Shown piece by piece: positions 43,035 to 50,365 of a stretch of DNA of 64,000 bases. This stretch comes from Pollutimonas sp035515055 (GTDB lineage Bacteria; Pseudomonadota; Gammaproteobacteria; Burkholderiales; Burkholderiaceae_B): positions 1-64,000 of the forward strand of contig DATJBV010000032.1 in assembly GCA_035515055.1 (NCBI GenBank), written 5' to 3'. How positions within the stretch are numbered: the stretch's first letter is position 1; every line of letters starts with the position of its first letter. A program made the translations under genes and the position numbers. The notes beneath the pieces were generated by a model. The model saw only the letters and a list, made by a program, of their open reading frames with translations. It did no database searches and was not told the origin of the DNA.

Positions 43035-43559
43035 TTATGCCGCAGTTTCTCGATCAAATTTACCAAGTAACAGCCATATCTTATGCTCGCAGGCCCTGCG
43101 CTTTTCTATAACGTGGATGTTGCTATATCTAGCTTCATTAACTTTCTCGTTCCATCTGTCATTTTGATTTATTTGCTCATTGGCCGAATTGAGCAGCGCG
43201 GTAAGTGCCGCCAAGCGAGATGAATCCATCTGTAGATGCAATTGTTTCTCCAAGGATCTCGCTGACTCCACCTGCGCCTTTGCAGTGCGCGCAAGTTCCT
43301 CTCTCGTTAAGATCAACTCGTGTCGTTGGATAATGATGGCGTAAATAATGCCGCCAAGAGCGAGCCCAGAAAAAAGGGAATTGACAGCCCCAAACATGTC
43401 CCCGAACTCATTCGATGAACCTGGATTTCCATACAGTGCGATAACGACGGGAATTGAAACCAACCACATCAGCACGCCACTAATCAAAAGGGGAACAAAC
43501 GGTCTTTTTTTCAAATTATGCACATTAAACATGTCTCTGTTTTTCTTATCAGGAATCAT
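43035..43559 (-). CDS. Small two-helix membrane protein with coiled coil
   Basis: 174 residues with two membrane helices (about 22-42 and 58-80, around the motif FGDMFGAVNSLFSGLALGGIIYAI), then a long amphipathic helix RHELILTREELARTAKAQVESARSLEKQL. Proteins of this shape are widespread in proteobacteria and have no assigned function that I know. The start at 43559 gives MIPDKKNRDMF. The gene is A+T-rich and stands between the broken phospholipase gene and the orphan methyltransferase. Confidence 0.65.
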   Translation of the reverse strand: MIPDKKNRDMFNVHNLKKRPFVPLLISGVLMWLVSIPVVIALYGNPGSSNEFGDMFGAVNSLFSGLALGGIIYAIIIQRHELILTREELARTAKAQVESARSLEKQLHLQMDSSRLAALTALLNSANEQINQNDRWNEKVNEARYSNIHVIEKRRACEHKIWLLLGKFDRETAA

Positions 43560-43755
43560 CCGGCCATGCTATGCCGAAAACCGCTTTACGTTTGCAACCA
43601 TTAGGCATTATTTGATATATCTCATGGCTTTTCACCAGCTTGGTAGAGGAAGCTGATTGACAAACAGGCCACAAGCATCGACCGCACCAACGGACTGATG
43701 ATGATCATCACTCATATGCCTAGTCGTCGTTGAATAGTAAGGATCCCCAACGCCA

Positions 43756-44694
43756 CTAATTACAAAGTGAAGATGCCAATATCGCAGAGCAAGACTTTAA
43801 TATTGGAATTGTTTTGAGTACTGGGTAACATAGACCCGTTACGTGAGAGAAATAGAAGTCGTCAATCTTCTCTAAGCGATAATTCGTCCCGGGCACCGAG
43901 AAAATGCTGTCTCTTGCCCTGGCCGATTGAATTTCTGCCGTCGGAGCTAATGGCGGAATAACTACATAGCATACCGTTGGATTAAGTGGGTTAGCTGTAT
44001 TCTTTATGGTTATTCGTTCGATAAGCTTTCCGCCTAGCTCATCAATTATGCCTTCTACATTTTTAATATAACCTAGCGCTTCCATCCTTCGCTTTCCTTC
44101 CTCAGAATTAATTTCAAAGCAAGGCTCGAAAAGGACAAGTTTCTTAATGGTGACCCTAAATAGCTCCGCCATCAATTCTTTAAGATTTCCTCCATTCGGC
44201 TCTAGTGCATGACTTGAAGTCGTTATATCGATTGATTTATCAAGCAGCGGTATCTCCCTAATGTCTCCGACAAATGCTGTAAGACTATCATAGGCTGATC
44301 CCATATTCTCTTCAGCGTAACCTAGTCCTTTGAATAAACGAGACCAGCTGATATCAAGCGCGTAAATATCCTTAGGCTTAATCTCAATCGCTTGTACTAA
44401 TAAACTTAAGGTCGTCAATTCTCCCGTCCCTATATCGAGAAGAGAGTCGGTCTGGACCACGTGTTTTGCAAGTATCTGCGCCAGCTCTCCTGAATATAGA
44501 CTGGCTTGCCTAGGATTCGATTTGACCTGCTCAATATACGTTCCCGCTTGTAGATCATAAGCGATCTCAATAATTTCAGGCGTGTTCTTCGACATATTTT
44601 TTTGACTACGCAATAGCTCCGTTATATTTCCACCCTCTGCGAACGTTCTTTTTGCCGACAATATATCAAAATATTTAAGATTCTCTCTAGTCAT
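43756..44694 (-). CDS. Orphan SAM-dependent methyltransferase
   Basis: 312 residues. Methyltransferase features are SLLDIGTGELTTLSLLVQ (motif I, about residues 85-102), IYALDISWSRL (acidic strand 2), VGDIREIPL (motif III) and ITTSSHALEPNGG in place of motif IV. The flanking regions are unlike common families. Base composition is clearly A+T-rich compared with the rest of the window. No plus-strand partner overlaps it. A role in modifying nonulosonic acid or another sugar is possible because the pse genes begin upstream, but this is a guess from position. Confidence 0.65.
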   Translation of the reverse strand: MTRENLKYFDILSAKRTFAEGGNITELLRSQKNMSKNTPEIIEIAYDLQAGTYIEQVKSNPRQASLYSGELAQILAKHVVQTDSLLDIGTGELTTLSLLVQAIEIKPKDIYALDISWSRLFKGLGYAEENMGSAYDSLTAFVGDIREIPLLDKSIDITTSSHALEPNGGNLKELMAELFRVTIKKLVLFEPCFEINSEEGKRRMEALGYIKNVEGIIDELGGKLIERITIKNTANPLNPTVCYVVIPPLAPTAEIQSARARDSIFSVPGTNYRLEKIDDFYFSHVTGLCYPVLKTIPILKSCSAILASSLCN

Positions 44695-45190
44695 TTATTA
44701 TTATCCTGATTAAATATTAATTATCAATTTGTGAACTTAGATCCCAAGCACAAGTACCTTCAGACCTGCTTATTTCTGCTCAATAGCAGCGCATGAGACA
44801 GGTCCCATCGCTCGGACTTTAGCTCTGAAATGATCCGAGCGTCGCCGGCTTTTTCTTGCGGCCTGACCGTCGTTTAAAGAATTGGTCGACGGCACCACTG
44901 ATTAAGAGCAAGACACTTACTTTTTATAACATTTTTGGATGTCCGGCGCATTGCTCGCGCCTTCCGCCGCGCAGCACGCCGGCCGCCCTTCACACAGCTT
45001 CGAAAAGACCGCATGTCGACGGGACTCCCATTAGGGTCGCCACCGGATTTATCGACTAAAATTATCCCAAGCTATACCCCGGGATGTACCAGAATTTGGC
45101 AAGCCCCCCTGAAGCGTATATATTCGCGCCAGCAGCAATGAGGCGCGCTTGTTTGGCTTTTACCTAACCTCACACACAGGCGTCCCTTAC
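44695..45190. other. Intergenic region before the pse genes
   Basis: 496 bp without a gene I can support. It holds two inverted repeats, CTGCT-CAAT-AGCAG (44776-44789) and CGCTCGGA/TCCGAGCG (44809-44841), and must carry promoters for pseG (plus) and the orphan methyltransferase (minus). The short frames in it (about 60-68 codons) show no family features in either direction. It could be the scar of a lost gene: pse clusters usually have pseB, pseC and pseF near pseG and these are absent here. Confidence 0.45.
44809..44841. repeat. Perfect 8-bp inverted repeat with 17-base loop
   Basis: CGCTCGGA (44809-44816) and TCCGAGCG (44834-44841) are perfect reverse complements. A T-rich stretch begins about 8 bases further on, after TCGCCGGC. 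It may be a terminator for a lost gene, a regulator site or part of an old recombination site. Confidence 0.45.
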
Positions 45191-46294
45191 TTGAAGGCTG
45201 TATTCCGCGTCGATGCTTCACTACAGATTGGGACAGGGCATGTCATGCGCTGTCTGACCCTGGCCTGTGCGCTCAGCGACCTTGATGTGGAATGTCATTT
45301 TATTTGCCGAAACCAGCCAGGTAATCTGGCCGAATTAATACATAACAAAGGCTTTCCGGTGCATCGGCTATCTAGTCCCGAGATTGGCGGTGGAACAAAT
45401 GACAAGGGATGCCTTCCCCCTCTTGCCCACGCAGCTTGGCTTGGCGCTAGCCAGGAGCAAGATGCCCTTGAATGCACGCCTATCGTGCGGACGCTGCTAC
45501 CAAATTGGCTTATCGTTGATCACTATGGTATCGACATTCGTTGGCAAACAACGCTCAGACCGCACTACCGTAAATTGATGGTGATCGATGACTTGGCTGA
45601 TCGCATGCACCAATCCGATTTGCTGCTCGACCAAAACTGGTTCGGCGAGAAAACAGGTATACGCTATGATGACCTTGTACCGCAGCACACAGTTAAACTG
45701 CTCGGCCCCCAATACGCCCTACTCAAGCCAGAGTACGCGCAGCTGCGTGCCTTGATGCCTCCGCGTGATGGCATTGTGCGAAGGTTAGTGGTGTTTCTTG
45801 GCGGTAGCGATCCAGACAACCAAACAGCCAAAGTTGTGAGAGCACTGATGGCCCCGGACCTCGTTGACTTAGCCGCAGATATTGTGATTGGCGTGAACCA
45901 CCCCGACCCCTCGGGCATCGCCGACTTGGTTGCCGCTCGTCCCAACACTAACTTTCACCGAAACGTGCCCAGCTTGGCTGGCTTGATGGCCCGCGCCGAT
46001 CTAATGGTTGGCGCAGGTGGCGCGGCCACCTGGGAGCGTATGAGCCTAGGGCTGCCTTCCATTGTCCTGAGCATTGCCTCAAATCAAACTCCAACGAACA
46101 TTGCACTGATGGAGGCCGGCTATATCGACTTCATTGGAGAGATGGCGAATGTGACCATAGCAGACGTTGCCGCCGCCGTTCGGCGGGCTGTGAGTGCACC
46201 ACACGGCCTGAAGGAACAGAGCGCCATCATGCAGCAACTCGTGCCGGCAACGGGGCTGATGGCGCTGTGCAGGCAACTAACCGCTTTGGAATAA
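45191..46294 (+). CDS. pseG: UDP-2,4-diacetamido-2,4,6-trideoxy-beta-L-altropyranose hydrolase
   Basis: About 367 residues. PseG releases UDP and gives the free 2,4-diacetamido sugar, precursor of pseudaminic acid. Features are FRVDASLQIGTGHVMRCLTLA at the N-terminus, VVFLGGSDPDNQTAK, MVGAGGAATWERMSLGLPSIVLSIASNQ and the GT-B-like fold. There is no ATG near the family N-terminus; TTG at 45191 gives (M)KAVFRVDAS, the normal start, and a further TTG lies at 45149. It is followed after 4 bp by pseH. Base composition is more typical of the host than the genes just upstream. Confidence 0.88.
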   Translation: MKAVFRVDASLQIGTGHVMRCLTLACALSDLDVECHFICRNQPGNLAELIHNKGFPVHRLSSPEIGGGTNDKGCLPPLAHAAWLGASQEQDALECTPIVRTLLPNWLIVDHYGIDIRWQTTLRPHYRKLMVIDDLADRMHQSDLLLDQNWFGEKTGIRYDDLVPQHTVKLLGPQYALLKPEYAQLRALMPPRDGIVRRLVVFLGGSDPDNQTAKVVRALMAPDLVDLAADIVIGVNHPDPSGIADLVAARPNTNFHRNVPSLAGLMARADLMVGAGGAATWERMSLGLPSIVLSIASNQTPTNIALMEAGYIDFIGEMANVTIADVAAAVRRAVSAPHGLKEQSAIMQQLVPATGLMALCRQLTALE

Positions 46295-46298
46295 ACCA

Positions 46299-46835
46299 AT
46301 GCCCCTTCGTCCATTGACCGAACCCGACCTGCCGCTTATCCTCGCTTGGCGGAACGCTCCAGAGGTAAGAATGCATATGTATTCAACCCATGAAATCAAT
46401 GTGACCGAGCACCGGCAGTGGTTTGCGCGTATACGAGACGATCCGCGCTCGCGATGGTATCTCCACGAGAACGAAGAGCGTTCGCCAGATGGAGTCGTTT
46501 ATTTCAGTCAATATAGTCCAGAAAATCAAAGCTCGTTTTGGGGGTTTTATACGGCGCCGTCCGCCCCCAGAGGGACCGGGACATTGCTTGGAATCAACGC
46601 GCTAGACGAGGCATTTATCAATATGAATTTGCACAAGCTCAATGCAGAGATTCTGGAGCCGAATATACGGAGCTTAGCTTTCCATAAAAAGCTGGGATTT
46701 CAAGAGGAAGGGCTTTTTCGCGATTACCACTTCGATGGAATTCGCTACGTCGACGTCGTAAGAATGGGCATTCTGGGAAGCGAATGGGAGAGAAGTAGAA
46801 AGAAGTTGATTATCGACCATCCTGGAAGCCAATGA
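46299..46835 (+). CDS. pseH: UDP-4-amino-4,6-dideoxy-N-acetyl-beta-L-altrosamine N-acetyltransferase
   Basis: 178-residue GNAT acetyltransferase. RPLTEPDLPLILAWRNAPEVRMHMY is the PseH-type N-terminus, GTGTLLGINALDEAF the acetyl-CoA-binding region and NLHKLNAEILEPNIRSLAFHKKLGFQEEGLFRDY the C-terminal part. It would put an acetyl group on the amine that becomes N7 of pseudaminic acid. Start is 4 bp after pseG and its stop overlaps the next gene by 4 bp. Confidence 0.88.
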   Translation: MPLRPLTEPDLPLILAWRNAPEVRMHMYSTHEINVTEHRQWFARIRDDPRSRWYLHENEERSPDGVVYFSQYSPENQSSFWGFYTAPSAPRGTGTLLGINALDEAFINMNLHKLNAEILEPNIRSLAFHKKLGFQEEGLFRDYHFDGIRYVDVVRMGILGSEWERSRKKLIIDHPGSQ

Positions 46836-47527
46836 TCACTCCATACTACATTTTTGCAAGCTCCAAACTGTGGCACAGGGATGCTTTCGATACTCTGCGG
46901 TCGGAGCGTCCGGAGAATTGGGCGTGGGCGTCCACGCCCCAAGAGCTTGAACAAGCAATATCCATTGGAGCGCCTCGTTATGTTTTCTTCCTGCATTGGA
47001 ATTGGCACGTGCCCAGCCATATTTGGTCGCCGCATGAATGCGTCTGCTTTCACATGACGGACGTGCCCTATGGTCGCGGAGGCAGCCCGCTACAAAATTT
47101 GATTAAAGCGGGGCACAAAACAACCAAATTGACAGCGCTACGCATGGTAGAAGGCATGGATCAAGGGCCGGTATATACGAAGCTGCCGCTTTCGCTTGCA
47201 GGCCGCGCTGAGGATATTTACCGTCGCGCGGGCGCCCTGAGCGTAGATCTCATTCGCTGGATCATCGACACCACACCTGTTCCCACACCCCAACAAGGCG
47301 AAATCGTTACATTTAAAAGACGCAAGCCTGCAGACAGCGCACTTCCCATGCATTGCGACACAGAGTCACTATATGACCATATTCGGATGGTCGATGCGCC
47401 TGGCTACCCTCTGGCTTTTATCCAACACGGAGAGTTCCGGCTTGAATTTAGCAACGCGCAGATGGAAGACGATGGCCTACATGCGCGCGTCGTAATCCGC
47501 AAACATCCTAACGACAAACAAGACTGA
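46832..47527 (+). CDS. Formyltransferase (methionyl-tRNA formyltransferase-like fold)
   Basis: 231 residues. The folate-dependent N-formyltransferase triad is visible as Asn57 (HWNW), His74 (FHMTDVPYGRGGSP, equivalent of FHxSxLPxxRGxxP) and Asp110 (VEGMDQGPVY). It is shorter than Fmt and without its C-terminal tRNA-binding barrel, so it acts on a sugar amine. Between pseH and pseI, the likely product is an N-formyl group on pseudaminic acid or its precursor. The formamido form of pseudaminic acid is known in some Pseudomonas aeruginosa O-antigens. Confidence 0.8.
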   Translation: MITPYYIFASSKLWHRDAFDTLRSERPENWAWASTPQELEQAISIGAPRYVFFLHWNWHVPSHIWSPHECVCFHMTDVPYGRGGSPLQNLIKAGHKTTKLTALRMVEGMDQGPVYTKLPLSLAGRAEDIYRRAGALSVDLIRWIIDTTPVPTPQQGEIVTFKRRKPADSALPMHCDTESLYDHIRMVDAPGYPLAFIQHGEFRLEFSNAQMEDDGLHARVVIRKHPNDKQD

Positions 47528-47530
47528 CTT

Positions 47531-48577
47531 ATGACATTTTCAATCGACGGCAGAAAAATTGGTCACGAAGAGCCCCCATACATTATTGCGGAACTCTCAG
47601 CCAATCATAACGGCGATTTGCAACGCGCATTAGAGACGATTGATTCTGCACAACGGTGCGGCGCGCATGCTATTAAAATGCAAACGTATACCGCTGACAC
47701 GATGACTATTGACTGCAGCCTCCCTGATTTTATGATTCGCGGCGGCTTGTGGGACGGATACAAGCTTTATGACCTTTACAAGTGGGCGCAGACACCGTTC
47801 GAGTGGCATGAAGCGATTTTCGAGCATGCCAGAAAACGTGGCATCACTATATTCTCCACTCCCTTTGACGAGTCCGCGGTCGATCTGCTCGAAAGCCTGA
47901 ATGCGCCTGCCTACAAAATTGCTTCGTTCGAGTTGACTGACCTTCCCCTCATTCGCTACGTAGCCAGGACCGGGAAGCCCATGATCATGTCAACCGGCAT
48001 GGCAAGCGAGGTCGAAATCGCCGAGGCAGTAACAGCGGCGCGAAATGCCGGTTGCAAAGCGCTAGTTCTGCTTCATTGCATCAGCAGTTATCCCGCACCG
48101 ATGAACCAGGCAAATTTGCGCCAAATGTCTGCACTGGAGAGCCGTTTCGGGGCGATTCCCGGCCTATCCGACCATACAATGGGTACCACAGCCTCCGTCG
48201 CGGCTGTAGCGCTGGGCGCCTGCGTAATTGAAAAGCACTTCACCCTGAGCCGGGCAGACAAGGGACCCGATAGTGCGTTCTCGCTAGAACCGGAAGAGCT
48301 AAGTCGTCTATGCGCAGATGCTTACGACGCCTGGTCGGCCGTGGGTAAACCAGATTTCCAACGCCAACCAGCGGAGGAAAGCAGCAAGATTTTTCGCCGA
48401 TCTATTTATTTCATTCGTGATCTCGAGCCTGGGCACATCGTTAGCCATGGTGATATTCGACGAATCCGTCCAGGGCGGGGGTTGCCTCCAAAGCACTTCG
48501 ATGAGCTAATCGGCAAACGCTTGAAGTCAGCTGTAATTCGCGGGACTCCAACGAGTTGGGATAAGTTCGATGAGTAA
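47531..48577 (+). CDS. pseI: Pseudaminic acid synthase
   Basis: 348-residue NeuB-family enzyme that condenses the PseG product with phosphoenolpyruvate. The N-terminal TIM barrel has ELSANHNGDLQRALETID, KMQTYTADTMT, STPFDESAVDLLE, KIASFELTDLPLI and SDHTMGTTASVAAVALGACVIEKHFTL. The C-terminal SAF/antifreeze-like domain (RRSIYFIRDLEPGHIVSHGDI) runs to the end. NeuB-like legionaminic or sialic acid synthases are related; the neighbouring pseG and pseH favour pseudaminic acid. It is 3 bp after the formyltransferase gene and overlaps the deacetylase gene by 8 bp. Confidence 0.9.
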   Translation: MTFSIDGRKIGHEEPPYIIAELSANHNGDLQRALETIDSAQRCGAHAIKMQTYTADTMTIDCSLPDFMIRGGLWDGYKLYDLYKWAQTPFEWHEAIFEHARKRGITIFSTPFDESAVDLLESLNAPAYKIASFELTDLPLIRYVARTGKPMIMSTGMASEVEIAEAVTAARNAGCKALVLLHCISSYPAPMNQANLRQMSALESRFGAIPGLSDHTMGTTASVAAVALGACVIEKHFTLSRADKGPDSAFSLEPEELSRLCADAYDAWSAVGKPDFQRQPAEESSKIFRRSIYFIRDLEPGHIVSHGDIRRIRPGRGLPPKHFDELIGKRLKSAVIRGTPTSWDKFDE

Positions 48578-49241
48578 GACAATTTTGGTCGTAGCGGCAC
48601 ACACCGATGATGAAGCTCTGGGGTGTGGTGGAACGATTGCCAGGCATGTAGCTGAAGGCGACAAAGTTCACGCTATTTTCCTAGCCGATGGAGTAACTTC
48701 GCGCCCGGGAGTTGGCGAGGACGATGCCAGGCGCCGCGCGGCAGCCGCTGGGAACGCTCAACGAATACTGGGACTATCCAGTGTCATCTACCTGAACTTG
48801 CCGGATAATCGCTTAGATAGCTTAGCGCTCCTCGACATAGTTCAACCTCTGGAAAGAGCGATTGAATCGATATCTCCCGAAGTCATATACACCCATCACC
48901 ATGGCGATCTCAACGTAGACCATCGCATCGCACATCAAGCAGTCATGACAGCGTGCCGGCCGATACCCGGCGCCAAGCTTCGCGCCATTTATACGTTCGA
49001 GGTGATGTCGAGCACTGAGTGGGCGACACAGCCGCTTTCTCCGTTTATACCCGTCTATTACGTCGACATCACCGAACATCTAACAACCAAGCTAGACGCC
49101 CTCTCGGCATACGAACTCGAGATGCGTGATGCGCCGCACTCCCGCAGCATTGAACACCTTGAGCATCTATCGCGCCATCGGGGCCATTCGATTGGTGTCC
49201 CTGCCGCCGAGGCCTTCATGGTTATAAGAGTGCTGCGATAG
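48570..49241 (+). CDS. PIG-L/LmbE-family deacetylase
   Basis: 223 residues. The zinc site of the family is seen in AHTDDEALGCGGT (His11, Asp14) and HHHGDLNVDHRIAH (later His). These enzymes remove N-acetyl groups from GlcNAc-type sugars. Overlapping pseI, it probably deacetylates an acetamido group of pseudaminic acid or of the finished glycan, which the formyltransferase encoded two genes earlier could then formylate. No signal peptide is seen, so the reaction would be cytoplasmic. The gene is the last of the pse unit. Confidence 0.85.
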   Translation: MSKTILVVAAHTDDEALGCGGTIARHVAEGDKVHAIFLADGVTSRPGVGEDDARRRAAAAGNAQRILGLSSVIYLNLPDNRLDSLALLDIVQPLERAIESISPEVIYTHHHGDLNVDHRIAHQAVMTACRPIPGAKLRAIYTFEVMSSTEWATQPLSPFIPVYYVDITEHLTTKLDALSAYELEMRDAPHSRSIEHLEHLSRHRGHSIGVPAAEAFMVIRVLR

Positions 49242-49366
49242 CTACATCTTGCGGGTTCCGCTAACCGAATATAACGATCCGACACGCAGTGACATACCTG
49301 ACGACGGAAAGCAACACGTGCCCCGGAAATTGTACCAGTCCGTATCAGCGTAGTAGCTTATAACCC

Positions 49367-49395
49367 TTGGGACATAGACGTCTATGCTCTAATAC
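49367..49395 (+). promoter_or_regulatory. Promoter with palindrome in the spacer
   Basis: TTGGGA (49367-49372) and TAATAC (49390-49395) are separated by 17 bp. Within the spacer, CATAGACGTCTATG at 49373-49386 is a perfect 14-bp palindrome beginning immediately after the -35 box. The pair lies 70 bp upstream of the membrane protein start at 49466. The arrangement is that of a repressor or activator operator set in a sigma70 promoter. The regulator is unknown. Confidence 0.55.
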
Positions 49396-49465
49396 AGCCA
49401 TAAGATTGCTGGTTGCTGATTGCTGCCGTATTCCGGCTAGCGCAAATACACGAACACGTTGGACG

Positions 49466-50365
49466 ATGAAACCTACAGTAAGCAAAATTAAACTGCTCGG
49501 AATTTCAATATCAATATTATTATTGTCGCTGATATTTCTTTACGTCAAGCCCGATGGAATACTCAGGTACGTATCGCAATTCCCTTCTTCCCTCTTGCTG
49601 ATGGTTCTGGCACTAATGATAGCCAACGTATTTCTCGTGGTTTATCGTTATTACCGAATACTTCGACACTTTGGCTTCCATCTCCCTTGGTGGCAGGTCT
49701 TTAAAGCAAGTACAGTCGCGAATATTGCTTCCCTTGTGGTAATACCGCTAATGGGGCAAATGGTTGGCAGGCAGACGATTCTCCGGGCAGCGGGAATATC
49801 CTCTATTGAAAACGCTGCCATCGTTGCATACGAACGAATACTAGTCGGCGCTACCAGCGCAACGCTCGCGCTCCTGGGCGGATCATACCTGTTGGGTGCA
49901 TCGATTAGCGACCATATAGAGAATCTACCAATATGGGAAATCCTTCTAATTGTCGTTGCAGCCGCCGCGATCAGCTTTTCGATTGGAGCAACGGCTTTTG
50001 AACGCATGGTTCTAAAAACCGTGTTCACCAGAAATAATGTAATAAGAATATCTGAGCTCGTATTGATTACGATTATAAGCTTGGCGCTGATGCTTTCGTG
50101 CTTCGCTTTACTATTTAGCGTTATTGCGCCAAGCCAGACAGTCTTGGTTCTTTTATCCGCTGCAGCAGTAGTTTCGTTTGCCGCCGGGCTCCCAATCAGC
50201 TTTGGCGGATGGGGATTACGCGAAGTTGCATCGATTTATATATTAGGTTTGTTAGGCGTGGGTTCAGGGCAAGCGCTCGCCGCGTCTATCCTCTGCGGGG
50301 TATTATCCATCATGTCGGTACTCGTATTTGGGCCGTTTGTATTCAGCAGTCGGAAAGCAAAATAA
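49466..50365 (+). CDS. LPG_synthase_TM-family (UPF0104) membrane protein
   Basis: 299 residues with about eight hydrophobic helices. The family signature is VSFAAGLPISFGGWGLREVASIYILG near residue 240, with RYYRILRHFGFHLPWWQVFKAS earlier. Members include the membrane half of lysylphosphatidylglycerol synthases and many free-standing proteins in glycan loci, probably lipid or lipid-sugar transport proteins. It starts from the ATG after the palindrome-containing promoter; a TTG-initiated extension is a shadow. It overlaps the next gene (TAATG). Confidence 0.75.
   Translation: MKPTVSKIKLLGISISILLLSLIFLYVKPDGILRYVSQFPSSLLLMVLALMIANVFLVVYRYYRILRHFGFHLPWWQVFKASTVANIASLVVIPLMGQMVGRQTILRAAGISSIENAAIVAYERILVGATSATLALLGGSYLLGASISDHIENLPIWEILLIVVAAAAISFSIGATAFERMVLKTVFTRNNVIRISELVLITIISLALMLSCFALLFSVIAPSQTVLVLLSAAAVVSFAAGLPISFGGWGLREVASIYILGLLGVGSGQALAASILCGVLSIMSVLVFGPFVFSSRKAK

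Noticed and set aside
44856..45141. Short plus-strand frames (67-68 codons) before pseG
   Set aside because: No recognisable domain or ribosome-binding site; treated as intergenic.
49367..49465. TTG-initiated N-terminal extension of the LPG_TM-family protein
   Set aside because: The TTG is the -35 box of the proposed promoter; the extension has no family features and the ATG at 49466 fits the first helix.
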